DNA from: Coleophoma eucalyptorum
Lineage: Eukaryota; Ascomycota; Leotiomycetes; Helotiales; Dermateaceae
Direction: 5' to 3'
DNA: 64,000 bases
NCBI GenBank assembly: GCA_026120035.1
Contig: JALRME010000030.1
Location: 124,001-188,000, forward strand
Both the position numbers and the translations under genes were made by a program. Below the pieces are notes generated by a model. The model was not told the DNA's origin and made no database searches. It saw only the letters and a program-made list of their open reading frames with translations. Below are positions 9,431 through 19,857 of this stretch, piece after piece; the stretch's first letter is position 1; every line of letters begins with the position of its first letter.

Positions 9431-11034
9431 TTACTTCTGTACCGTCTCCAAAATTGCATTGGAAGTACTCCTCAATCGCGTTTCGGTAGTTTTAAACGGA
9501 CCAGGCACGCCTGTCTCTTCAAACGTACAATCTTCCCGTATCATTTTGGCAATTGCTTTCGAAGAAAGCAATATTAGCGGCATGCCATGGCCATTGAATC
9601 CTGCGCAGATCAATTGCCCTGGCTTTGATGGCACCGCACCGATATGTGGCATTAGGTCAGCCGTGTACTTCATTAGGTCAGCTACTCATCACTTCATCGC
9701 TCTCGTGACGAGAACAAGATTCGAATTACTTACGCCCATGATGCCTGTCCAAATGCGGTCCAGCTTTGCTTCACTTTGTTCCCACCCACGGAAGGTCCTC
9801 TGCATTAGTCCATGGAAATGAGGCACCGCTGGCTCGATGAGCTTAGAGTCGTCGAACACGTTGTACCATTCCTCGGACTTGTGGAAATACAACGGACGAC
9901 CTCCTCCTACGATGATGCTGCCATCTGGACGAGTGATTTGGTAATCTGCTCCTTTTGCATTATGACGCACCTAGCAGGTGTCAGCGGTATCAAGACTCGA
10001 AAAAATGTATCGCGTGCTTACACTATATGAATATGGCAGGCTGGGAGCGATATTAGTCTCCGGCACAGTAATTCTACTACAAATACCCCGAACTGGAATA
10101 ATTTTTTCTTCAAACTGCGGTAAAATGCCAGCCGTATACCCGTTCGTTGCGAAGACGACTTTCTTAGCCTTTATTTGTCCTCTTGGAGTTGACACAATCC
10201 AGTGTCCTTCAATATCTGGTGATTCCGACACACTTGTAACTGGTGTGTGAGTTTGTAAGTTGACACCTTTCTTGACAACAAGCGACAACAAGTGAGTAAC
10301 AAGTTTGTAAGGCCAAAGACTTCCCACCGTGAAAGAAAACGCTGCTTTTGCACCTTTTACGCCTGACAAGGCTTCGGCTGCAGGACCCGTAAGGTATCCA
10401 ACATCCTTTACCGTGGGAAATTTATCAGCAAGAAGCTGCTCAAACTCTTCTTTACATGTTTTTGCGAGCTCCTCGTCAAGGATGACATCGAAGGCACGAG
10501 TGATGTTGAAGTCGCAGTCAATCTTCTCCTTTTCTACTAGCTCCTTGAGGGAATAGACCTGCATTGCTTCAAACAGTGCAATATCCGCTGCAGCCTTACG
10601 ACCATACATACGTGCGTACTTGGGTACTTTGTAGTACACATCCGGTTTACAATGCCCACCTGGAAATGGCTAAGGTCAGCTTGTTCAGAAAGTTTCAAGA
10701 GGATCACTGTCATACCATTGCGTCCAGTTGCTCCGGAGCAGGCTGATCGAGCTTCCAATATCACTATCGATGGGGGTGAAGGATTGTCATCGAGCAAGTG
10801 ATAAGCTGTAGAAACACCTGTAAATCCCGAGCCAATGATAAGCACGTCACATGTTGCAGGCAATTCAGATGTGCTCTGGTGGTTGTCAAGTTCGTGAAGT
10901 TCCGTTCGCCAGAATGGAAGAGTTGAATTGTTCACCGGGAATGGAAGTTTAGGGCTTGGTATGAATTTCTGTGGGGACTTGAGAGTGCGTTGCACTGCAG
11001 TGAGCCTGGCTAGGGCAGTTTGATTGGAGGCCAT
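9431..11034 (-). CDS. FAD-dependent oxidoreductase of the DAO / gamma-glutamylputrescine-oxidase type
   Basis: Exons 11034-10716, 10659-10022, 9970-9734 and 9667-9431; introns are 56, 51 and 66 nt. The product is 476 aa. The FAD-binding motif GSGFTGVSTAYHL lies at about residues 68-80. CSGATGRNGGHCKPD, made by joining exons 1 and 2, is typical of fungal members of the DAO family (PF01266). Later motifs include VVFATNGYTAGILP, GGGRPLYF and MPHIGAVP. Such enzymes oxidise amines or amino acids with O2, giving H2O2. No peroxisomal SKL-type tail is seen (the end is TVQK), and no signal peptide. The substrate cannot be read from the sequence. The MDR gene lies downstream and the UNC93-like transporter upstream in divergent orientation, which would allow a small shared pathway. 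Confidence 0.9.
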
Positions 11035-12039
11035 GATTGAGGCTAATTTAGTAGATAGAGATCACAAACAGGAGTGTTGATAACCATAAGTCTATAAATC
11101 AAAGAGTGTGCTGTGCCCTGCAAGTAAGATCAAAAGAGATTTGACATGGAATATAAAAGGAGATAAGGAATAGATATCGTGCAGTCACCATTAGATTTAT
11201 GGTACTAGCCCCAACCCCACTAATAAAGCTTTGTAAGAGCCAGCATCATCGATCGCATGCCTAGACAATCGACGTACATTGAGATATTATCGTATGCCCA
11301 CTTCTGGTCATACATAGATGAATGTATAGGCCCGCGCATGCTATCTTGCGTTTGAACCAGATCTTCTGAGCCATGATTCAAAAGAGGGGATGGCTATCAG
11401 GGATTAATATATAAAGGAATATATACCTGACTTTAAAAGAAGTCCTCGTTACAGCCAGTCATTAGCTAGTAGGGTTTTGCTACAGACTGGTCATTCAAGT
11501 CTATTAAAAGTGCTGCTGCACTCGCCTGTAATATCTATCGTCTAAATGGCTCCATTCTCGCTCAACAGAAACCCAGTATTTTAAAGCGAGTTGATCAAGT
11601 GTATAGTCTTAGCATCTGACTCTTAAAAGGTCAATCATGTCGGAATATCCGCTTATCCGCTCATGGGTTACTATCAGCCTTTGTGGTTTATTCAAAAGCT
11701 GCTCGCTTTGAAGCAATGCCAAGAATCATATCTACAGTGGGATGTTAGGTGATAAAGCGCATGGATACAGCACTAAAATATCCTTGATGTCAGCTCCATG
11801 CAGAGAGTTCGCAGGGTTTAGGCTAGGTGACAGTACCCCAAGTAGAAGAATCACGCAGTTCCTATCTATTTCGAGCAAGGTTAAATGATGGCCATAGTGG
11901 GGTGGATGGCAGATAAGATATGATCCAAAGATATACATTCCATTCTGGAGGTTTCATATTAAAATATGGTATTCTTTTATAGGCAACAGACTTTCGAGCG
12001 TAGCTGTTCCAGCTTCAAATTGTGAACAAGTGTGTCAAG
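11035..12039. promoter_or_regulatory. Divergent promoter region between FAD oxidoreductase and UNC93-like genes
   Basis: These 1005 bp lie between two divergent start codons. The region is AT-rich with several TATA-like stretches, for example near 11408-11424. I see no ORF with recognisable content and no RNA gene. Confidence 0.5.
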
Positions 12040-14050
12040 ATGACAGAAGTTACCAAATTGAAGCAAAGTGGTGACCAGTCTGGCCAAACCCAAGTTGTAG
12101 TGGCCTTCCAAGAAACTATTGGGGAAGATCACGATGCAGTCCGTTTCATTGAGGTCCCTGAGAACAAGTGGTTGAGAAGATACAGGAGCGTCGCTTTCCA
12201 GATGGTCCTGTTATCTCTACTTTCATTCTCCGGTCCGTCAGTGAGTAATGGTAAGTCTAAGCTCAGAAACTCAGACTCAAATAACGACCTGACATGCTCG
12301 GATACAGCCATCAGCTCACTTGGAGGCGGTGGTCTTGCCACGCCATACACAGCCAATGCTGCTTCGGCCACGCAGTATTCAGTGTCCGCATTAATTGCGT
12401 AAGTTCAGAGTGGCCTCAGTTTGTGGCAGGCTGTTCGAAGTTTTGATCCATTGTTGGTCTGGCTGACTCTCGTCTAGAATGTTTGGAGGCCCAATTATTG
12501 GCGAAATCGGTGTTCCTATAGCTTGTATCATTGGTGCTATTGGCTTTCCACTGTCCGGCTCTGGCTTCTACGTCAATAGCAAATATGGGATCCAGTGGTA
12601 CCTCATTATGGCAAAGGGATTCTATGGCTTTAGTCAGTTTTGCCATATCAAGTATATATGGAGAAGGAATGCTGATTGAACCCTTCTCACTATAGCTTCC
12701 GCGTTCTTGTACGTGGCTGAGGCTGCAGCCATGATTTCCTATCCCGAGGAACACCGACGTGGCTTTTATATATCCATCTGGGTCGCGATGCGAAATGTGG
12801 GCTCGATCATTGGCGGCGCCATAACATATGCGCTTAACATCAAGCGCGATGGCGCTGGTGGAGTCAGTACAAATACTTACCTTGCCTTCCTTGGAATGGA
12901 ATTCATTGGTTGGTTTCCTCGTGCGCCTGCTAAAAGCACTCGGCTTATACCTTCTTCTAGGCCTCCCTGCAGCGTTCATGCTCAGTCCTACTCGCAAAGT
13001 CATACGTTCGGATGGATATGGCGTACCCATGCTACCTAGGAAATCGTGGAAGAGGGAGATCAAATTGTTGATCGAGCACCATAAACAGAAACGGGTAATC
13101 TGACCTTTTTTCCTTTTTTGAAAGCTTTGCGCGGGAAGGACGAGTCCTTTGACTAACAAGCATGTACCAGACTCTTCTCTTGATCCCCATTTACATTCTC
13201 ACATATTTTGGGGACGGCGTTTGGGGTACCTACACTTCCCTTCACTTGTCAGTCCGCTCGCGTGCGCTCGCCAGTCTTGTGGGCCCACTTGTTGCCGTAG
13301 TTGTTAATCCTCTCTTCGGTATGCTTCTGGATATGAAGAGCCTCGGTCCAAAGAAGAAGGCAATCATTGCATTCTGGGTTTGGACTCTTATAACCCTGTA
13401 AGTCGTCTTACTGATGATCCATGACAGAAAAGTTACTGATTGAACTGTCTCGCAGAGGTATGCTGATTTGGGTTATGATCAATCTCAAATGGTTAGACGG
13501 CCAGTCTCCCTCGCTTCGAATAGATTAGTAAGTGTTAATAATTTTGCCCGTATTCTCTTCCATTAGTAGAATTAGGACTGATGCATGTCTTCCTTACAGC
13601 GCCCAGCCCACAACTGCTCGTTGGGTTGTAATTTGGTTCCCAAACTTCCTCTACATCGTCTGCTGGTATGTTGAATCATCTCTCTAAATAATTCAGCAGA
13701 TTAATAATAGTTCTTTCCCTAGTTGGATGTCTCAAACTCTTGTCTACTGGGTTCTCGGCCAGTTCGCATCTGATGTGACCACCAACGCGCGCACTGGGGG
13801 TGTCTTCCGTTCTTGGGAGACTGTTGGCCAGGCCGTATCATATGGCATTAACTCGCGAGTATCCAACAAATTCATTCCATTCGGGATCTATTTTGGGCTG
13901 TTCACTGTAGCCATGCCATTATTCTATATTGTACTGCAGGAATTGCCGGTCGAATCAAAGGTTCTGAGAATTTCTGAGGACGAGAACACTATGGCTAAGG
14001 ATATGGACGCCGAGGAAGAGCAGAGTGGTGAGGGGCAGCGTGAGATCTAA
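12040..14050 (+). CDS. UNC93-like major facilitator membrane protein
   Basis: Nine exons: 12040-12250, 12308-12398, 12478-12632, 12696-12908, 12961-13094, 13171-13397, 13456-13527, 13600-13665, 13723-14050. All phases fit and the product is 498 aa. The fungal UNC93-like pattern is clear: LLSFSGPSVSN, AISSLGGGGLA, then MFGGPIIGEIG, AEAAAMISYPEEHRRG, the loop KVIRSDG, DGVWGTYTSLHL, and TLVYWVLGQFASD. About 11-12 membrane segments are expected. The C-terminal tail is acidic (AEEEQSGEGQ). Substrates of this family in fungi are unknown. The start is the first ATG; an upstream GTG was ignored. Two donors, at 12633 (GTCAGT) and 12909 (GTTGGT), are weaker than the others and are the least certain joins. 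Confidence 0.85.
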
Positions 14051-14580
14051 TAAGTCTAATTTTACCTGATCTTATGGATGGAGGCTCAGGGACACGAGAG
14101 AAGACATTGGTTGGCAAGAGGGGGGGGGGGGGGGGATTGAGGGTTCAAAGAGCATTAAATTTAAACGCCGTTCAAAAGGTAGAAAGGCCTTTTAAAAAAT
14201 AAAAAATAAAAATAAACTTTTAGATTGGTCAGGATAATGGTCCTCTGCCCATGTCTTTGATTTCAGTTAGGACGGATTTGCGATATGGGACGTCTTTTAC
14301 ACCAGGTTTGATATTCCAAGCAAGTCACAGCACAACACCCACACCGCGCTACCCATAAGGATGTTCCCGCACAGTGCGCATCAAAGCACACCCAACACAA
14401 GCCAAGCGATGAAGGCTAGACACTCCCGAGCCAAAAGCTAAGAGGAGGTTCAAAGTGGAGCAAGCCAAACCTCCTAACCTACACTAGATCCACAAAAGAA
14501 AGAAAAACCACACTCTCCTCAATCTCACCTCGAATATAATGCCATACAGCAAATTGCACTTCAACAATTATCACAACTCA
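14051..14580. other. Intergenic region, 530 bp
   Basis: This is the 3' flank of the transporter gene and the 5' flank of the tRNA. It contains a long G run and an A-rich stretch (about 14193-14216). I see no gene. Confidence 0.6.
14120..14135 (+). repeat. Homopolymer G run
   Basis: About 16 consecutive G lie downstream of the transporter stop codon. Runs like this are prone to length error in sequencing and could form a G-quadruplex-like structure. Confidence 0.85.
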
Positions 14581-14652
14581 GGCCTGCTGGCCCAATGGCA
14601 AGGCGCTTGACTACGAATCAAGAGATTGCAGGTTCGATCCCTGCGTAGGTCA
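14581..14652 (+). tRNA. tRNA-Arg (anticodon ACG)
   Basis: The sequence folds as a full cloverleaf. The acceptor arms GGCCTGC and GTAGGTC pair with two G-U wobbles. The D arm follows. The anticodon stem CTTGA/TCAAG closes a seven-base loop CTACGAA with ACG at 34-36. The T arm GCAGG-TTCGATC-CCTGC is perfect, and A is the discriminator base. There is no intron. Internal box B reads GGTTCGATCC. The anticodon A34 would be read as inosine and decode CGU, CGC and CGA arginine codons. Confidence 0.95.
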
Positions 14653-15730
14653 TCTGATGTGATTATTTCCTTTTTTGCATGTTTTTATTTCTTTTTTCTG
14701 TCAAGAGAAAAATAACTGGCATGGTTGGAATGCGTTTTCAGCTTTGCACTTCTTTCATTTTTATGAATTCTTTTTATTTTTGACAAAATTCACGCTATGA
14801 TTTTGGGTAGAGAGAAAATTTACGGTTTACGGGGCAGGAAGTTCCTTGTAGGTGGAGTCGGTCGGAGGTTTTTTTTCACTGGCGGCTTCACACGATGATT
14901 TTTTTTTTCCGTGGTTAAGCGAGCAATGTGAATGGAGCCAACACCAACCTACCTGTTGGCGGGGAACAAGAACGCCAGCGAAATATATCTTGGCGAGAGG
15001 AAAAGGTGGCTGACTTAGGAGCAAACCAGCTTAGCTTGCAATATAAATTTGGCGAGATGGTCAAAATTCTTCGAAGCGAAATCCGAGAATCGTCAGAAAA
15101 GCAACGCTATATCAAATATGCAGCGTGATAGCAATTACTATTATTTCTATCAAGTATCTTATTAGGACACCGTTACAAATATGGTAGAAACTGGTTTAGT
15201 TTCCCTCCATCAGACTGCATCAGAAAGGATTTCAGATCTAAATACGAAATATTCCCTTCCTGTCTTTCCTTCTGCTTGCACAGCTTCCCCTCGTTGCTTT
15301 CCCTATGAAACTATGTCATTAATTCACAGCAATATAAAATTTCTCCTACGCCATCGTCCTCCTTTGAGGTGCTCAAATGCCTCAGCAATTCTATATTTCG
15401 TCCGTATAACGAGTGCTCATCAAAATACTCCTGTTCCACCCCAGATTACAAGAGACAGTTGAGATCAAAAATCTGCCGCACGGAACTGTTGACATATTCA
15501 CAGAACTTGTATGCGCATTTGATGACGCCTAGCTGCGAGTGAGCCAAGTTGTATATGGGCTCGCAGTGAAACTCTCGATTGAGTCGAATCCGGTATTGCC
15601 ATATTCGAGAAGTATACACTGAGTATTGAAGATAATCAAGATAACCGGGTGGTGGCGAACACCCACCAGGAGTCTTTAACAATCAAAGACAAATACTGAG
15701 AACAGTTGTCTGGTAAGTGCCATCTCTGGT
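14653..15730. other. Intergenic region, 1078 bp
   Basis: Beyond the tRNA terminator there are several T runs (for example 14870-14877 and 14899-14908) and then the 3' flank of the Zn2Cys6 gene. Short ORFs here (65-93 codons) show no domain or splice logic. I see nothing functional. Confidence 0.55.
14671..14676 (+). terminator. RNA polymerase III T-run terminator
   Basis: Six T lie 18 bp after the tRNA discriminator base, as expected for a Pol III stop. Confidence 0.65.
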
Positions 15731-18301
15731 TCATATTCCGAGATTCATGTTCGTGTAGCCACTCGGCACCCCCATCGCGGCACTATTAGGGTCCCTCTGA
15801 CCTGGGACGTACGTGCCAGAATTTTCGCCGGAGTTCCAACCATAATCAATATTTGATGACTGGTAAGTTAAGGAATCTTCAACATCAACGCCGTCGTTGA
15901 CCGTGACTTCGTTCCCTAACGCTGGTGCGAGCATGTTATTATTATCTAGCTCACCACTTCCAATGGCTCCAAAGAAGTGCCAGGGCATGTTCATTGCGTC
16001 ATACTGGAACCATTCATTTATCAGCTCCTCGACATTGGCCTGCGGCGCCTTGAACTCTTCAGCGGAATTAGTGTTGGATGTATCCGATGCAGGGGCCTGA
16101 TATCGAGTCTGGTCGATGATGGGTGATAAATAAGACTCGTCGAAGATACCGACAATCTTGGCCAGCTGCACGGAGACCTGGATAAGGAATATGAATGTAG
16201 GGCATAGCTTTGCATTGCGAACAGCATTAAGAGCATCTCTCACAGCTGCCTTCCGGATCATGTCTTCGGCTGTATCTCTTTGGTCCTTCGGCCGTGCTAG
16301 GAAGTCCAATGCCAGTACCAGAACTGCGTGGTAAAGATAGTAGAAGTCCATCCATGTCACACCATCCAACATGCCAATGGTAGATAGTTCATGTAAGTGA
16401 ACAACAGCCTGTCGCGCAAAATTGCAGCATAAATGACTCAAGGTTGACTCCCGGGAGTCCAACCCAGGGCTAGTGAGCTTCCATCCCAGGTGAAATGCTA
16501 GTTGGGCACTAACCTTACGTAGGATAAATGGCCGGCATACTAGTGTCTGTGTGTGACGGAATTGGATGTGTAAGATTAGTACAGCCCGTCGGTGCTTCAG
16601 TACAGATGACATATGATCCAGGCGCAATGAAGGGGGCAGATTTTTGAACCAATCTTCTAAAGCAAGTAGAAGACTATTCGCAGCGGATGTATTAGTAGCT
16701 TGATGGATAGGATTATCTGCCTCATCATACATCTCCCTCTTTACCCGTGCTAGCAATCTTGTCAATCGGATGGAATGTTCGAGGAATCCGCTTGGCACTG
16801 ATAAGTGTGTTCTATCAAGTACCGGTTCGGATGATTGGCTGTGGCTGTCCACCAGGCTTTCATCCGGTAATTCAACATTGATGTCAGTTTCGTCAATAGA
16901 CGACGGCCGGCCTAGAATCGTGCACAGGCTATGTTCGAAATTGTATAAAGTCCACCAGACTTGACGCCTCATCTGCCTTTCTATAGCATCGAAGCCACCA
17001 GTAGAGCCTTCGTGATGAATACCAAGCGCAATAGCCATTCGTGAAGCACAACCAAGAAGCATCCATGAACTGTTTCGTTCTCGATTGTTGTGTTGATATA
17101 GCTGGAGGAGAAGCATTGCCTGTATGTTAACAAGAGAACTATCATTGATCATGAGATGTACACGAGGAAGAACCAGGGTCAAATAGCTCCGCTGAAGTTC
17201 CAGGGAATGAACATCATCCAGTTGGCCAGACATTTGGGCTCCAAAGACCAATACCATAAATATGCACCCAATCCACCCAGCCTCTACTTCAGTCAAAAGC
17301 CTCGTATCGGACCAGGCTGCGTTATATCGAGACTTGAACACTCCTGGATGTAGAACCATGAAGTTCGGATGCACTCTTTCGAAATATGATTCTACATACT
17401 GATCTGCTATAGATTTGGAAGGGAAGTAAGATGACATCTCTCTCTTGGGTCGCTTTATCACAGATAGCAGCGATGCTGGTGAGGGCGAGGCTTTCGCGGC
17501 CTCTGTGCCTTGCAAATCACCACTGGCCGTCCAGGCAGGAGCTTCTTTATCTTGTCCTTTATAGATGGGCGAGAGTTTGCCACCTTGTGCAGGAAGAACT
17601 TCAGAAACAGGCCTCGGCCGTGGTGGGCCCCCTTTGGATCCTGCATTATACTGGGCTACAAGATCCCGAATGGCAAGAACAAAGCCAAAGGAGCTTGAAG
17701 GTCCAATATAATGAGACGGCGCGCCGAGTGGTGCAGGTGCTCTCACATCAGACTGCGGCGTACTTCGGGATGCTGTCTGCTGTGATGAACCAGAAACAGA
17801 AGCTAGGAAGCCTGTTGGTTTCTGGGGTAGCTGTCTCGTTCTAGGAATGGGAGCATTCCACGTGGGGTCTTTCCTCCCAGAATCACTCCCACCAGTCAAC
17901 AGCTCTGGAGCCACTTCGCCCTCACTGGTAGCAGGCACATCGATACGGTTGTTGGCAGCAATTTCATATAATACATCGATAGAATCCGTATCATGATTAG
18001 GGTACAAGCCTTTGATAAGAGCATCGAGTACGCGATATCGAATACTCAACGTCTCGATGCTGCCGTAAATGCGCTGTTTGCGAGGCAACGTGCTCTCGCA
18101 TTTAACGCCATTCTCTACACATGCTTGACAAGCCTCTTGCTGGCCGCTGCCGATGACGGCTCGGAGACAGCGTACTCTTCGTTTTTTGCACCGGTCGCAA
18201 CTGACCAACGCTCTTTTGCGGAGGTCCTCGGGTATGCGGCGCTTCTTTTTGTGTGTTTCCGGTGAACTCATCACGATGGCTGATCTCTGGCTGGATGCCA
18301 C
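15731..18301 (-). CDS. Zn2Cys6 transcription factor with fungal_trans domain
   Basis: One open frame encodes 856 aa. The zinc cluster uses Cys35, 38, 45, 58, 61 and 68 (spacing 2-6-12-2-6); the long central loop of 12 residues is within family range. A basic stretch, KKKRR, stands at 18-22. After the cluster comes PRKQRIYGSIETLSIRYR, a probable linker/dimer segment, then a low-complexity region. The regulatory domain starts near residue 300 with YFERVHPNFMVLHP and includes GIHHEG, RQVWWTLYNFEHSLCTILGRP and IDETDINVELP. The tail is rich in Asn, Asp and Ser and could activate transcription. The target is unknown. The gene is divergent from another Zn2Cys6 gene 1.56 kb away. A second Met at residue 11 is an alternative start. 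Confidence 0.92.
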   Translation of the reverse strand: MASSQRSAIVMSSPETHKKKRRIPEDLRKRALVSCDRCKKRRVRCLRAVIGSGQQEACQACVENGVKCESTLPRKQRIYGSIETLSIRYRVLDALIKGLYPNHDTDSIDVLYEIAANNRIDVPATSEGEVAPELLTGGSDSGRKDPTWNAPIPRTRQLPQKPTGFLASVSGSSQQTASRSTPQSDVRAPAPLGAPSHYIGPSSSFGFVLAIRDLVAQYNAGSKGGPPRPRPVSEVLPAQGGKLSPIYKGQDKEAPAWTASGDLQGTEAAKASPSPASLLSVIKRPKREMSSYFPSKSIADQYVESYFERVHPNFMVLHPGVFKSRYNAAWSDTRLLTEVEAGWIGCIFMVLVFGAQMSGQLDDVHSLELQRSYLTLVLPRVHLMINDSSLVNIQAMLLLQLYQHNNRERNSSWMLLGCASRMAIALGIHHEGSTGGFDAIERQMRRQVWWTLYNFEHSLCTILGRPSSIDETDINVELPDESLVDSHSQSSEPVLDRTHLSVPSGFLEHSIRLTRLLARVKREMYDEADNPIHQATNTSAANSLLLALEDWFKNLPPSLRLDHMSSVLKHRRAVLILHIQFRHTQTLVCRPFILRKVSAQLAFHLGWKLTSPGLDSRESTLSHLCCNFARQAVVHLHELSTIGMLDGVTWMDFYYLYHAVLVLALDFLARPKDQRDTAEDMIRKAAVRDALNAVRNAKLCPTFIFLIQVSVQLAKIVGIFDESYLSPIIDQTRYQAPASDTSNTNSAEEFKAPQANVEELINEWFQYDAMNMPWHFFGAIGSGELDNNNMLAPALGNEVTVNDGVDVEDSLTYQSSNIDYGWNSGENSGTYVPGQRDPNSAAMGVPSGYTNMNLGI

Positions 18302-19857
18302 GTCTCGTGCCCTTCGTCACAGCTTAAGCCTCGAGGCAATATACGACAAGATGAGACAAGCTGAGGCTGGGAATAGAGCGTGGATGGACGGATTACTATA
18401 CAGTTCGTATCGTAGCCTGCTTGGCTCCAATAAAGTTGATCGCTGCTGCTGAGGGTGTGGGGGCGGAGATCCGGGCGGGAGAACAATGGAAGTGCGGAAA
18501 GCTTCCCCGACAACGAATAAAGATTTCCTCTTGCTGGTGGTTGTGAAAGGGAAGCATGTAGCCAGGACCAGAGGACAAGTGCAATATTATGGAAAAGGCT
18601 CAACTCTTCTTCGATGGCCCTGCTGCAATGCGGCCAAACACGATTGTGTGCAAGCAACGGTGATGCTGTTTTCCTTCGCGCCCTTCTCGAACGAAGGAAA
18701 GGTAGGGATTTGAAATGGTTTGGAGGCAATGTTAAGTTATTATCCAGTCCACTCATTTCCCTCAAGTTCACGTGATGCTCTCAACCGAGGGGTCGCAATG
18801 CCGCCGTGTCGCAGTATCGCAGTACCGCAAGGGAACTTTCTTCTGCTTGTGAAACACGTTCTCGGAGATATATCTTCAACGGTTGGCTGCTGCTGCTCAT
18901 TTACGTGGCCAGTTTGGCTGGTTGTTCTCAACCACAGCTTTATCTAGGCTAAATCACTGTCCCCCTTATGGCTTGATCTCCACGTTATTCCACTCGCTGT
19001 TTCACAAAACGACAACCTGTCCGGTTTATCACTGAGAGCCTACCGCATCATGAAGGAAGTGGGTATAGAATGCATCGCAGTCCTCGCCTGTCTTGTAGGC
19101 GCTGCGCTATCCCCTTTTCCTCACTCACTCACTCACTCCCTTACTTACTTGCCCGATTTCCTCAGTTGAGCCTCATCACATGAGAAAAGCGCCTAGACTT
19201 GGAGCACCGTGACCCTTACCCTTACCCTGGCCATGACCATGAATATATAGCCATTAATATGGCCATGGACACTCCAAAATTCCCACGACGGTGAATCGGT
19301 CACTCCGGACCGAGTCCATCAATCACATTGCAGCGTGAGGTGACAGCAAGCCACCACATGCATGTACGCCATCGCTCCCATCTCCTCCTTCCTGCAGATT
19401 GACATACATATTGACATCAGGTAAGCGAGCCGAGTGCGACGACGCCCGACGCCCCAGTTCGTGCGGCACATCGTACAGTGAGGCCAATCAGAGTCTGTCT
19501 TTGACTTGTGCCCTACAGCCTTGCAGCTCCTGATTCCCATAACTTGCAATCTCCGTTCCTGGCCCAGACCTCGCAGAGCAGCAGCACAGTGCAGCGAGCG
19601 ATACCAGGACAAAGCACTGAATCAACCTTTCTTTTAGAATTATGGATTCCGGGGTAAACTTCTCCTTAATTCTTACTCGCGACTGATGAGAAGATTAATT
19701 GCCGTTTTGAGTGATCATGTCCACGCGTTTCGTTGCCGGTCTGTCCACCGGCCTTTAGCTCGTATAAAAAGAGAGTGGGGGCTGCCATGCGGAGTGGTAT
19801 TAACATCGTCGGAACCGTCGCCGTAACCGTGGTTGTGCTCCCTTTTCCTCTCGCAAA
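18302..19857. promoter_or_regulatory. Divergent upstream region shared by two Zn2Cys6 genes
   Basis: These 1556 bp separate two divergent regulator genes. The region holds a short TCAC tandem tract (about 19121-19138) and CCCTTACCCTTACCC at about 19211-19226. ORFs of up to about 165 codons here are pyrimidine/purine-biased and overlap on both strands; none has a recognisable motif. Confidence 0.5.

Noticed and set aside
12416..13159. 247-codon minus-strand ORF
   Set aside because: It lies antisense over the exons and introns of the UNC93-like gene, whose nine-exon model fits in phase and matches a family.
14120..14135. G run considered as a telomere or recombination signal
   Set aside because: It is a pure homopolymer, unlike the TTAGGG-type repeats of ascomycete telomeres, and stands alone.
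19211..19226. CCCTTACCCTTACCC considered as an internal telomeric repeat
   Set aside because: The unit is CCCTTA, not CCCTAA, and there are only about two and a half copies.
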